From Robiginitomaculum sp. (GTDB taxonomy: Bacteria; Pseudomonadota; Alphaproteobacteria; Caulobacterales; Maricaulaceae), in contig JAJFFN010000011.1 of assembly GCA_021776635.1 (NCBI GenBank), forward strand, positions 1 to 64,000: a stretch of 64,000 nucleotides of DNA, written 5' to 3'. The translations under genes and the position numbers were made by a program. This document shows, piece by piece, positions 40,816 to 50,649 of the stretch. The notes under the pieces were generated by a model, which was given only the letters and a program-made list of their open reading frames with translations, was not told the DNA's origin and ran no database searches. Position 1 is the stretch's first letter. Each line of letters opens with the position of its first letter.

Positions 40816-41130
40816 TTATTTTGCTGTAATAGCCGTGATTTTGACAACGGTTTCGTTTTGCCGATGCCCTTTTTTGCGGCGATAATTTTGACGACGTTTT
40901 TTCTTAAATACAAGAACTTTATCGCCTTTGCGTTGCTCAATGACTTTGCCACTGACACTAGCACCTTTGATAGAGGGTGCACCTACGGCTATATCGGATC
41001 CTTCACCGCACATAAGCACATCGTCAAATGTAACCTTTTTGCCTGCTTCGGCGTCTAGCTTCTCAATAACAATTATGTCGTCTTTAGCGACTTTGTATTG
41101 TTTGCCGCCTGTCTTGATGACTGCGAACAT
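40816..41130 (-). CDS. rplU: 50S ribosomal protein L21 (short form, without the HhH tail)
   Basis: L21 binds 23S rRNA near the L20 site. The 104 residues begin [18 protein letters not shown] and end with [25 protein letters not shown], the universal L21 core. Many alphaproteobacterial L21 proteins carry a further helix-hairpin-helix tail; this one stops after the core. A very similar tail is on S2 in this window. I chose ATG 41130 over the upstream in-frame start because it opens the conserved core. A clear promoter lies 120-145 bases upstream. Confidence 0.97.
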   Translation of the reverse strand: MFAVIKTGGKQYKVAKDDIIVIEKLDAEAGKKVTFDDVLMCGEGSDIAVGAPSIKGASVSGKVIEQRKGDKVLVFKKKRRQNYRRKKGHRQNETVVKITAITAK

Positions 41131-41247
41131 AATCTCGTCCTTAAAATCTGCGAACATACCGAAATGAAACATCAGTTTCTAGTTCCAGAGCCGCTGTTGA
41201 AAATGTTTTCTCGGAGCAAAACAAAGCCTTGCTATGAGAGAGCGCGA

Positions 41248-41275
41248 AATATACGAAAAAAACTTTGGCTGTCAA
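41248..41275 (-). promoter_or_regulatory. Sigma-70-type promoter of rplU-rpmA
   Basis: On the minus strand TTGACA (41275-41270), a 16-base spacer, then TATATT (41253-41248). It leaves a leader of about 110 bases before rplU, long enough for autogenous control, though I see no defined L21-leader fold. Confidence 0.6.
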
Positions 41276-41323
41276 TGTCTGAATTGAACCATTTATGGTG
41301 TTTTATTTTCGAAAATAATGTCG

Positions 41324-41355
41324 CAAAAAAAGCCCCGCACCACAGATGCGGGGCT
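41324..41355 (-). terminator. Rho-independent terminator of the giant repeat-protein gene
   Basis: AGCCCCGCA pairs with TGCGGGGCT (9 bp, seven-base loop). On the minus strand it is followed by TTTTTT. It starts about 20 bases after the stop codon of the giant gene. Confidence 0.9.
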
Positions 41356-41375
41356 AAAATTAAAATTTCCTCGAT

Positions 41376-44300
41376 TTAGTTGTCTACGCGCCCGATAATT
41401 TTACCAGCAGTATCAATGATATTGCCATTTGCATCAACGCTACCAATAACAACACCAGACCCATCTACAACTTCGCCATTAGCACGAACCGTATAGCTAA
41501 ATGATGAAGAACTACCCGTGGTGATCGTGCCCGACGAGCTTGAACTACTTGATGAACTAAATGAGCTACCTGACCTTGTCGTTGTGACTGGGCCCGTAGT
41601 GGTCGTCGTGATTGTGCGGCTGGTAAGTCCAGAAGCACTGCCTATCACATTGCCAGAGGCGTCAACAATATTTCCGTTCCCGTCAACACGTCCAATGATT
41701 ACACCCGACGCATTTACAACATTGCCATTGGCATCAAGTGTATAGCTTGACGTTATTTGTGATGTATGGCGGCCTATTATATTGCCTTGCAAGTCAATGA
41801 TATTGCCGCTTGCATCTATGCTGCCTATGACCGCCCCGCTTGAATTAACGACACGTCCATTTGCATCCACAATATAAGTGTTGGTGTAAGTACCTGATGT
41901 GAAGGTACCACCGCTAATTGTTGATGTCGACGTTGTTAACCCAGAAGAAGAACTTGAGGAGAAACTTCCGCCGCTCACCATTGATCTCCAGTCCACACCG
42001 AGAATATCAACAGTACGAAGGGTCAACCCACCTGTAGACATGCCTTGGGCAATTTGGAATTGCTCTACAGCTTTATAGGTCGCTTGTCCAAGAACGCCGT
42101 CGATGCGACCAGTATAGTATCCACGTTGTTGTAGCGCAGTCTGAATTGCAGAAATAACAACAGTGTTCGCATTGGCTTCACAAAGTACCTGACGCCATTC
42201 TGCGCGTTCAGGTGCGGTTTGTGTTCGCTTCTCAATCGTACCGTATTCAGCCGGTATAGCAATTCTTTCGATCCGCTCTGCTTCGACTAATTTTTGGACC
42301 GTCACTGTATCATATACGGCTGGTATTTCACGGCGCTCAGTACGAGCAGGTGTGTCGACAACACGGCGGGTTACAGTTTTGGTGATAGCAGGGATAGTCC
42401 GTTCAATAGAGGACGCAGCCGTTTGTAGGACGCGGCGGCTTACCTGTCTGGTGATTGCCGGAGTTACGCGTTCAACCGTTCTAGCAGGCGTTTTAACGAC
42501 GCGGCGTGTTACTTGTTTTGTCACTGCCGGAATTGCACGTTGCTGTGCAGTAGCCGGTGTTTTTACAACACGACGCGTAACTTGCTTGGTGATTGCAGGG
42601 ATTGCCCGCTCCTGTGTGGAGGCCGGACGATCAACTACACGGCGTGTTACCTGTTTGGTAATAGCAGGTACAATCCGTTCTACCGTATGCGCATCATCTT
42701 TTACGACACGGCGTGTTACTTGCTTGGTGATAGCTGGTATGACACGCTCTTGTGTGCGCGCCGCAGTCCGAACAACCTGACGATTTACCTGTTTTGTAAC
42801 GGCTGGAACAACTCTTTCAGCTACCGATGCCGGTGTTCTTACGACACGGCGGCTCACTTGCTTGGTTACAGCCGGAATAACCCGTTCTTGCACAGAAGCA
42901 GGACGATCTACAATGCGGCGCGTAACCTGTTTGGTTACCGCAGGTATCACTCGCTCAAGCGTGTGTGCCGCATCTTTGATAACGCGGCGCGTTACTTGTT
43001 TAGTAACCGCTGAAATAACCCGTTCTTCAGTTCGAGCCGGTGTGCGTACGACCTGACGTGTGATTTGCTTGGTTATCTCAGGAACAGCTCTTTCACGTGC
43101 ACCTGCTGGTGTTTCCACAACACGGCGTGTTTCTTGTTTGGTAACGGCTGGGATAACACGCTCAAATGTAGATGCCGGCGTTTTAACAATGCGGCGGCTT
43201 ACCTGTTTGGTCACTTGTGGGACAACGCGTTCCACAGTGTGCGCTTCATCCCTTATGACGCGGCGGCTGATTTGTTTGGTGATAGCCGGAATAAACCGTT
43301 CAGTTGTTCCCGCTGGTGTGTCCACCACACGACGGGTGACTTGCGTAGTTACCGCCGGAATAATGCGTTCTTGCGTGGACGCTGGCGTTCTAACGACACG
43401 GCGCGTTTCTTGGTTAATAACAGCAGGTATGACCCGCTCAATGACTGAAGCTGGCGTTTTAACAATACGGCGACTTATTTGCTTGGTCACAGCAGGAACA
43501 ACACGTTCGATTGTGTGTGCAGGCTCGTTGATTATACGGCGTGTTTCCAACTTGGTCACCGCAGGTATCACACGCTCTTGCGTAGACGCTGGTGTTCTTA
43601 CAACGCGTCTGCTGACTTGTTTGGTAATCGCTGGAATTACACGTTCAGCAGTAGATGCTGGTGTTTTAACAACGCGGCGCGTTTCTTGTTTAGTTATTGC
43701 CGGTATCAGACGCTCTGTCGTATAGGCCGCTGTGTCGACAACGCGGCGCGTAACCTGTTTAATCACTGCTGGAATTACACGTTCAGCCGTCGTTGCAGGT
43801 GTTCTTACAACGCGCCTCGTCTCCACTTTCGTAACTGCCGGAATGGCACGTTCTTGCGTTGAAGCAGCCGTAACAAGTGCGCGGCGTGTTTCTTGCTTAG
43901 TAATCGCAGGAACGACGCGCTCTACCGTATGAGCCGCGTCTTTTATGACACGACGTGTCACCTGTTTGCTAATCGCAGGAATGATGCGCTCAGTCGTGCT
44001 CGCCGGTGTCATTACAACACGGCGTGTAAAGTCCTCAGTCACTGCTGGAATAATCCGTTCGACAGTCCTTGCAGGTTCTTTAATGACGCGGCGCGAACGC
44101 ATTTTAGTGATAGCCGGAATAGTCCGTTCTACCGTATGAGCAGCATCTCTCACAACGCGGCGGCTTACTTGCTCAGTAATGGCCGGTACAACCCGTTCAA
44201 CAGTGTGCGCAGCGTTTGTAATGCGGCGGCGCGTTTCTGTTTTCGTAACGGCTGGAATGGCACGTTCTATTGTAGAGGCTGGCGTTGCTACAACCCGGCG

Positions 44301-47300
44301 GCTTACCTGTTTGGTAATGGCCGGAATAACCCGCTCAACAGTGTGTGCAGCATCTTGGATTATGCGGCGCGTTTCAACTTTAGTGATTGCCGGAATAATC
44401 CGTTCTGATGTGCTCGCCGGTGTTCTTACAACACGGCGGCTGACTTGCTTGGTAATCGCAGGGATTACGCGTTCAACAGTGTGTGCCGGTTCTCTTACAA
44501 CCCGACGGCTTACCTGTTCAATAACTGCAGGAATAACCCGTTCTTGTGTAGAGGCTGGTGTCCTGACAACACGGCGGCTGACTTGTTTGGTAACAGCCGG
44601 AATAATCCGCTCTACAGTGTGTGCGGCATCTTGGATGACACGACGTGTCTCTGTTCGTGTAATCGCCGGAATAATGCGTTCAGTTGTGCCAGCCGGTGTT
44701 CTTACGACACGGCGGCTCACCTGCTTGGTTATTTCAGGAACAACCCGTTCAACAGTGTGGGCCTCGTTTTGAATGACGCGGCGGCTCACCTGTTTCGTAA
44801 TCTCAGGTATAAATCGCTCAGTCGTACTGGCCGGTGTACGGACAACACGGCGGGTAACTTGATTTGTGACTGCCGGAATAACCCGCTCAACAGTGTGTGC
44901 CGCTTCTCTGATGACGCGGCGTGTTTCGGTTTTTGTAACCGATGGAATAACACGCTCTGTTGTGCTGGCCGGTGTGCGGACAATACGGCGAGAAACCTGT
45001 TTGGTTATTTCAGGGATGAACCTTTCAGTTGTGCTTGCTGGTGCGACCATTTCGCGGCGTGTTTCTTGCCTAAGCACAGCAGGGATAACGCGTTCAATAG
45101 TAGACGCAGGTGTACTAACCACCCGACGGGAAACTTGTGCAGTGACCTCTGGGATAATACGTTCTTGTGTAGAGGCTGGCGTCACAATGCGGCGACGTGT
45201 TTCAGTTTTTGTAATTTCAGGGATAACCCGTTCTTGTGTAGAGGCCGGTGTTGCTACTACACGCCTTGTGACCTGATTGGTAACAGCCGGAATAATCCGT
45301 TCTTGTGTTGTCGCAGGCGTACGCACAACACGGCGGCTCATTTGCTCGATAACGGCCGGTATGACACGCTCAGTTGTGCTTGCTGGTGTATCAACAATAC
45401 GGCGGCTTACTGTCGTGGTTACCGCTGGTACAACTTGCTCAACAACACTAGCAGGTGTTGCAATACGGCGACGTGTTTCGGTTTTTGTTATTGCTGGAAT
45501 TGCACGTTCTTGTACAGTTGCCGGGCGGTCTATGACACGGCGTGTAACCGTAGAGGAAATCGCCGGAATGACCTGCTCAACAGTGTGTGCAGGTTGATTG
45601 ACAACGCGGCGTGTAACTTGATTTGTAACAGCAGGCACAACACGCTCAACTATTTGTGCGGCTTGCGTAAGGACATTACGGTCATAGGTACCCGTCGTAG
45701 CGGAAAGACCTCCAAATGGCCGTGACCCATTGCCGCGGCGATCTGCTGCGGTTGCATCATTTCTAGATAGACCATCACGATCATCCAGACCGTTGTTGTC
45801 CCGGTCAATAAAGCCGGAAATTGTTCCGTTCGCATTGTAGCCTGAAAGTGTGCTTAATATGCCAGACTGCCGTGCTTCGCGCCAAGTGATAACCCGCGAA
45901 GGTGAAACAACAACGCGTCTTGTATATGTACTCGTAACGGCAGGGATTACAATTTCTTCGGTTGTAGCGTTGGTGTCAACGACACGGCGTGTGATTTGAC
46001 GCGTAACTGCCGGAATATTTTTCTCAACCGTGCGCGCAGGTGTAACCAATACTCGTTTGGAAATTGTTTTATATGTCGCAGGTATCAAGACAAGACATAG
46101 AATTTCACCAGTTGCAGCAACGACAGTTTGTGTCGATTCGACGACTTGTTCAGATGTTCCGTTAAAGACGGTATATTGACGCGGCGTGTTGGTGTTAAAT
46201 TGTCCTGATTGTTCGATTGAGCCATAATTCAAGGCCTGATTGCCTGGTTTCCACTCTTCGCGAGCCGGTGAAACCAACAACCGTTCAGTCCGCGTTTCAT
46301 AAACAGCCGGAATAATTTCTAGTTCCGTGCGCGCAGGTTGAACAACAATAGTTTCTGTTATTGTTCTGTAAGTTGCAGCAACAGACCGTAGTTCTCTTGA
46401 AGCTTCTTGCGAAACATAAGTTTCAGTAATTGTGTCGTACACGGCAGGAATAACCACCATGGCTTCAGAAGCACTGGACGATTGGTATGTCCCTGTTTCT
46501 TGGCTGAATTGCGCAGGTATAACAGAATACTCAACTGTTTCAGGCTGCACAATGACGGTATCGGTAACCGTACTGAAAGTCGCAGGAACGCTGACAAGCT
46601 GTGTTGAAGCTTCTTGTGTAACTATTGTTTCGGTCACATCACGGAAAGTCGCAGGAACTGGTAGCAGCTCGGTAGATGCATCTTGGGTAATGATCGTTTC
46701 TTGATACGCCTCAAAGGTCGCAGGGACAGTTACGTAATTGACGGTTTGCGGTGTGACAACAACAGTGTCGCTGACAGTTTTAAAGGTCGCTGGGATGCTC
46801 ACCAGCTCAGTAGTCGCCTCACGGGTTGTAACAGCGTCTGTAACGGTTTCGTATACGGCAGGGACGGACACCAATTCTACGGTTTCCTCCTGGACAATGA
46901 CTGTTTCTGTAACAGTTTCAAATGTTGCAGGAATAGAAACAAGCTCGGTTGAAGCCTCTTGAACGACAATTGTCTCTTGGTACGATTCGTATTGCGCAGG
47001 AACGGTTACGTATTCAACGGTTTGCGGCGTAACCACAACCGTATCTGTAACCGTTTCAAAAGTGGCCGGCACAGCAACCAATTCTGTCGTCGCTTCTTTG
47101 ACAACAACTGTCTCAGATACGTCTTCAAATACTGCTGGCGTCGTAATAATTTCGGTAGAAGCTTCTTGCGCTACAACCGTATCTGTTACGGTTTCAAAAA
47201 TTGCCGGTGTTGTAATCAATTCATAGGACGCTTCTTGGACGACGATTTCCTCTGAAACTGTGTCATAGACTGCGGGAACAGTTACATATTCTATCGTTGC

Positions 47301-50300
47301 AGGTGTTACGACGACTGTATCAGTGACAGTATCAAATATCGCTGGATTGGTCACAAGCTCAGTTGAAGCTTCTTGAACCACAACGGTGTCTGTTACGGTT
47401 TCAAATGTTGCCGGAACGGTTACATATTCTACACTGGCGGCTTGAACGACAACTGTATCTGTCACAGTTTCGAATTGCGCCGGTATGGTTACGATTTCAC
47501 TGCTGGCTTCTTGCGCAACAACGGTGTCAGTAACCGTATCATAAGTCGCTGGAACGGTGACATATTCTACTGTTTGCGGTGTTATTTCAATTATATCCGT
47601 CACAGTTTCAAATACGGCAGGTATAGTAACAAGTTCAGTTGATGCTTCTTGTGCAATAACGGTTTCTTGCACAGTTTCATAAACGGCAGGAACGGTAACA
47701 TATTCAACACCTGCAGCCTGGACGACTATTGTGTCTGTTACAGTTTCGAATGTTGCCGCAATAGAAATGAGTTCGCTAGAAGCTTCTTGAACAACAATTG
47801 TTTCAGAAATGGTGTCGTAAGTTGCAGGTACAGTAACATATTCAACACCTGCTTCTTGCACGACGATGGTATCGGTAACCGTTTCATATGTCGCAGGAAC
47901 CGTAACACGTTCAGTTGATACAGGTTGTACGACAACAGTTTCTTGGTAAGATTCGTACTCGGCAGGAACCGTAACATAGTCTACGGATTGCGGTGTAATC
48001 ACAACTGTATCGGTAACGGTTTCATAAGTTGCGGGAACCGCAACGAGCTCAGTCGAGGATTCTTGAACAGTATAGGCTTCTTGAATGGTTTCATAAACTG
48101 CTGGAATAACTACGATTTCCACAGTTTCAGGCGTAATAACGACAGTTTCCGAGACTGACTGGAAGACCGCAGGAATTGTTACAAGCTCAGTCGACGCTTC
48201 TTGAACAACCACTGTATCCGTTACAGTTTCGTAAGTCGCAGGCACAGTAACATAGTCAACACTTGCGGGTTGAACAACAACAGTTTCTGTAACGTTTTCA
48301 TATACGGCCGGTATTTGTACGAGTTCAGTCGAGGCTTCTTGCACTACAATAGTATCGCTAACGGATTCATATACCGCAGGAACAGTCACATATTCAACCG
48401 TTTCAGGTGTCACAACAATTGTATCAGAAACAGTTGTAAATGTTGCCGGTACGGAAACAAGTTCAGTCGAGGCTTCTTGGACAACAATGGTCTCTGAAAT
48501 ATTTTCATAAACGGCAGGAATGCTGACATATTCAGCACTGGCGGCTTGAACCTCTACAGTATCAGTTACAGTTTCGAAGACTGCCGGCGTGTTTATCAAC
48601 TCTATGGACGCTTCTTGAACAGTTACATTTTCTTGGATGGTTTCATATGTTGCAGGAACTGTTACATAATCAACACTTTGTGGTGTGACGATTACAGTGT
48701 CTGAAACGGTTTCAAATGTTGCCGGAACAGATACAAGCTCGGTGGAAGCTTCTTGCACCACAATGTTTTCACTCACTGTTTCAAAAATGGCTGGTACTGT
48801 GACATATTCTACAGTTTGCGGCGTAACCACAACGGTATCAGTAACGTTTCTGAACGTTGCTGCTGTTGCAATCAATTCACTGGATTCTTCTTGTACAACG
48901 ACCGTTTCGTTTATGGTTTCATATGTTGCCGGAACCGTTACATAATCAACGGAAGCTTCTTGAACAATGACAGTATCTGTTACGGTTTCAAAGACGGCTG
49001 GTACGCTCACCAATTCTGAAGATTCTTCTTGTGCAATAATGGTTTCAGTGACGGTACCGTACTGAGCAGGTACACTTACAAGTTCTGTACTTGCAGGCTG
49101 TACAACAACTGTCTCTGTAACAGATTCGAAAGTCGCAGGAATAGTGACGAGTTCAGTAGAAGCATCTTGCACAACAACGGTTTCAGAAATCGTATCAAAC
49201 GTTGCAGGAACGCTTACATATTCAACGGTCTGAGGCGTTATCTCGACAGTTTCTGTGACGGATCTAAAGGTGGCGGGAACGGATACCAATTCCGTAGACG
49301 CTTCTTGGACTACAACAGTTTCAGAAACTGTTTCAAATACGGCAGGTATGGTAACAAGTTCGGTAGAGGCGTCTGAAACAACTATGGTTTCAGAAACCGT
49401 TTCAAAAGTCGCAGGAATTGTTACGAGTTCTGTAGAAGCTTCTTGCACGACAACCGTGTCAGAAACTGCTTCATAGGTAGCCGGCACAGTGACATAATCA
49501 ACAGATTGTGGCTGCACAACGAGGGTTTCACTAACAGTAGAATATGTGGCTGGAACCGTTACGAGTTCCGTTGAAGCTTCTTGGACAACAACCAAATCGC
49601 TAACGGTTTCATAAACAGGTGCAATGGCGACAAGTTCAGTAGAAGCTTCTTGGACAACTACGGCTTCCGTAACTGTTTCATATACTGCAGGAATAGAAGT
49701 GTACTCGACGGTTTCAGGTTTGACGATTACGGTTTCTGTGGCCGTGCCGTAAACGGCGGGTACAGAAATAATTTCCGAAGAGGCTTCTGATACCACGACA
49801 GTTTCAGATACAGTGCGGAAAGTCGGCTGTGCCGTAAATCCACGCGTAGACGTGCCTGTGCCGCCTGAGTAAGAATTCACTGCATTACGTGTAATAATAG
49901 AACCATTGGTACCAACAAGGTGCCCGGCATTATTAAGAGTACCGATTTTACGCCCTGCTGAATTATAGACGTTCATGCTATCGTCAACGCGGTAGCTGTT
50001 TGAACCAATTGTTAAGGTCGTTGTAACGTCTGAACCAACACCAATAAGGGTAAGGGGGTGTACCGCATAAAGAGCAATCATATTGCCATTCGTTCCGACG
50101 ATACTGCCGTCTCCATTTACAGTACCTATAACGGTTCCATTTGCATCATTACCCGTGCGAACAGTTCGGTCAGGGCTGATATAATAATTTACGCCGTTAA
50201 TAGTAATGGTGATATAGCCAATACCAGGAACAAGGCTTGTTCCAACGCCTGAGCCGACCGGGAATATTTCAAAACTGGGTTCTTGAACCAACACACGTTC

Positions 50301-50510
50301 AGTCACAGTTTCATAACGGGCTGGAATTTTACGCAACTCCTCGCTCGCTTCATGCAGTACATATTGTTCTGTCGAAGTGGAATATTGTGCTGGAACAATT
50401 ACGCGCGCAAAACACTCACCAGGTAATGGATTACCAGGTGGTAAATCTTGTGCAATTGTTGGAATAGCTAAAGCCGCAGTACATACGGCCAATAAAAGAG
50501 TGCGTTTCAT
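41376..50510 (-). CDS. Giant secreted repeat protein with acidic and basic 22-residue repeat blocks and a peptidoglycan-binding domain
   Basis: About 3044 residues, exported by a Sec signal peptide (MKRTLLLAVCTAALAIPTIAQ). From ATG 50510, preceded by GGGGG: a few unit-like segments; two Gly/Asn/Asp modules (residues 100-210); about 54 acidic units of the type PATFETVTDTVVVQEASTEL (229-1420); a linker with GEILCLVLIPATYKTISKRV and DRDNNGLDDRDG; about 50 basic units of the type PAVTKQVTRRVVRTPASTQE (1615-2725); a PG_binding_1 domain (ALQQRGYYTGRIDGVLGQATY, about 2783-2837); a Ser-rich stretch and three more Gly/Asn/Asp modules. Smaller proteins with PAxYxTVxxxVxV repeats and a PG-binding domain are known in proteobacteria; this is a vast expansion. 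A wall- or envelope-anchored structural or adhesive role is inference. A monocistronic unit with its own terminator. Confidence 0.9.
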   Translation of the reverse strand: MKRTLLLAVCTAALAIPTIAQDLPPGNPLPGECFARVIVPAQYSTSTEQYVLHEASEELRKIPARYETVTERVLVQEPSFEIFPVGSGVGTSLVPGIGYITITINGVNYYISPDRTVRTGNDANGTVIGTVNGDGSIVGTNGNMIALYAVHPLTLIGVGSDVTTTLTIGSNSYRVDDSMNVYNSAGRKIGTLNNAGHLVGTNGSIITRNAVNSYSGGTGTSTRGFTAQPTFRTVSETVVVSEASSEIISVPAVYGTATETVIVKPETVEYTSIPAVYETVTEAVVVQEASTELVAIAPVYETVSDLVVVQEASTELVTVPATYSTVSETLVVQPQSVDYVTVPATYEAVSDTVVVQEASTELVTIPATFETVSETIVVSDASTELVTIPAVFETVSETVVVQEASTELVSVPATFRSVTETVEITPQTVEYVSVPATFDTISETVVVQDASTELVTIPATFESVTETVVVQPASTELVSVPAQYGTVTETIIAQEESSELVSVPAVFETVTDTVIVQEASVDYVTVPATYETINETVVVQEESSELIATAATFRNVTDTVVVTPQTVEYVTVPAIFETVSENIVVQEASTELVSVPATFETVSDTVIVTPQSVDYVTVPATYETIQENVTVQEASIELINTPAVFETVTDTVEVQAASAEYVSIPAVYENISETIVVQEASTELVSVPATFTTVSDTIVVTPETVEYVTVPAVYESVSDTIVVQEASTELVQIPAVYENVTETVVVQPASVDYVTVPATYETVTDTVVVQEASTELVTIPAVFQSVSETVVITPETVEIVVIPAVYETIQEAYTVQESSTELVAVPATYETVTDTVVITPQSVDYVTVPAEYESYQETVVVQPVSTERVTVPATYETVTDTIVVQEAGVEYVTVPATYDTISETIVVQEASSELISIAATFETVTDTIVVQAAGVEYVTVPAVYETVQETVIAQEASTELVTIPAVFETVTDIIEITPQTVEYVTVPATYDTVTDTVVAQEASSEIVTIPAQFETVTDTVVVQAASVEYVTVPATFETVTDTVVVQEASTELVTNPAIFDTVTDTVVVTPATIEYVTVPAVYDTVSEEIVVQEASYELITTPAIFETVTDTVVAQEASTEIITTPAVFEDVSETVVVKEATTELVAVPATFETVTDTVVVTPQTVEYVTVPAQYESYQETIVVQEASTELVSIPATFETVTETVIVQEETVELVSVPAVYETVTDAVTTREATTELVSIPATFKTVSDTVVVTPQTVNYVTVPATFEAYQETIITQDASTELLPVPATFRDVTETIVTQEASTQLVSVPATFSTVTDTVIVQPETVEYSVIPAQFSQETGTYQSSSASEAMVVIPAVYDTITETYVSQEASRELRSVAATYRTITETIVVQPARTELEIIPAVYETRTERLLVSPAREEWKPGNQALNYGSIEQSGQFNTNTPRQYTVFNGTSEQVVESTQTVVAATGEILCLVLIPATYKTISKRVLVTPARTVEKNIPAVTRQITRRVVDTNATTEEIVIPAVTSTYTRRVVVSPSRVITWREARQSGILSTLSGYNANGTISGFIDRDNNGLDDRDGLSRNDATAADRRGNGSRPFGGLSATTGTYDRNVLTQAAQIVERVVPAVTNQVTRRVVNQPAHTVEQVIPAISSTVTRRVIDRPATVQERAIPAITKTETRRRIATPASVVEQVVPAVTTTVSRRIVDTPASTTERVIPAVIEQMSRRVVRTPATTQERIIPAVTNQVTRRVVATPASTQERVIPEITKTETRRRIVTPASTQERIIPEVTAQVSRRVVSTPASTIERVIPAVLRQETRREMVAPASTTERFIPEITKQVSRRIVRTPASTTERVIPSVTKTETRRVIREAAHTVERVIPAVTNQVTRRVVRTPASTTERFIPEITKQVSRRVIQNEAHTVERVVPEITKQVSRRVVRTPAGTTERIIPAITRTETRRVIQDAAHTVERIIPAVTKQVSRRVVRTPASTQERVIPAVIEQVSRRVVREPAHTVERVIPAITKQVSRRVVRTPASTSERIIPAITKVETRRIIQDAAHTVERVIPAITKQVSRRVVATPASTIERAIPAVTKTETRRRITNAAHTVERVVPAITEQVSRRVVRDAAHTVERTIPAITKMRSRRVIKEPARTVERIIPAVTEDFTRRVVMTPASTTERIIPAISKQVTRRVIKDAAHTVERVVPAITKQETRRALVTAASTQERAIPAVTKVETRRVVRTPATTAERVIPAVIKQVTRRVVDTAAYTTERLIPAITKQETRRVVKTPASTAERVIPAITKQVSRRVVRTPASTQERVIPAVTKLETRRIINEPAHTIERVVPAVTKQISRRIVKTPASVIERVIPAVINQETRRVVRTPASTQERIIPAVTTQVTRRVVDTPAGTTERFIPAITKQISRRVIRDEAHTVERVVPQVTKQVSRRIVKTPASTFERVIPAVTKQETRRVVETPAGARERAVPEITKQITRQVVRTPARTEERVISAVTKQVTRRVIKDAAHTLERVIPAVTKQVTRRIVDRPASVQERVIPAVTKQVSRRVVRTPASVAERVVPAVTKQVNRQVVRTAARTQERVIPAITKQVTRRVVKDDAHTVERIVPAITKQVTRRVVDRPASTQERAIPAITKQVTRRVVKTPATAQQRAIPAVTKQVTRRVVKTPARTVERVTPAITRQVSRRVLQTAASSIERTIPAITKTVTRRVVDTPARTERREIPAVYDTVTVQKLVEAERIERIAIPAEYGTIEKRTQTAPERAEWRQVLCEANANTVVISAIQTALQQRGYYTGRIDGVLGQATYKAVEQFQIAQGMSTGGLTLRTVDILGVDWRSMVSGGSFSSSSSSGLTTSTSTISGGTFTSGTYTNTYIVDANGRVVNSSGAVIGSIDASGNIIDLQGNIIGRHTSQITSSYTLDANGNVVNASGVIIGRVDGNGNIVDASGNVIGSASGLTSRTITTTTTGPVTTTRSGSSFSSSSSSSSSGTITTGSSSSFSYTVRANGEVVDGSGVVIGSVDANGNIIDTAGKIIGRVDN
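42300..45665 (-). repeat. Basic 66-bp coding repeat array (about 50 units)
   Basis: Tandem 22-codon units inside the giant gene, consensus (V/I)IPAVTKQVTRRVVRTPAST(Q/T)ER. Each has about four net positive charges. Units alternate between TPAST-ER and AAHTVER endings and between TKTETRR and TKQVSRR cores, giving higher-order periods of two and three units. Unit number is estimated from block length. Confidence 0.85.
46250..49827 (-). repeat. Acidic 66-bp coding repeat array (about 54 units)
   Basis: Tandem 22-codon units, consensus VPATFETVTDTVVVQEASTEL(V). Each has about four net negative charges. QEASTELV endings alternate with TPQTVEYV or QAASVEYV endings, so a three-unit (66-residue) super-repeat is often visible. 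Synonymous variation between units is considerable. Unit number is estimated from block length. Confidence 0.85.
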
Positions 50511-50649
50511 ATCAAAAACCCCCAAAACTCTATGTCAAAAAATCTGCGAAATGCAGATTTGAACCCAACCTTAACTAAAAGTTAATGAAATGACTAGGTA
50601 TTAATGCATAAGTTGTGTAAATTTATGCAGAAAATCAACAGGATTTTTG

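Noticed and set aside
42352..49790. Many long plus-strand ORFs opposite the giant gene (for example 44445-45725, 426 residues)
   Set aside because: They are antisense frames kept open by the repeat periodicity. Their products are low-complexity Cys/Asn/Arg strings without starts or ribosome-binding sites.
42300..49827. CRISPR array
   Set aside because: The period is regular, but at 66 bases it is exactly 22 codons. There are no constant-repeat/variable-spacer segments, and the frame is open throughout.
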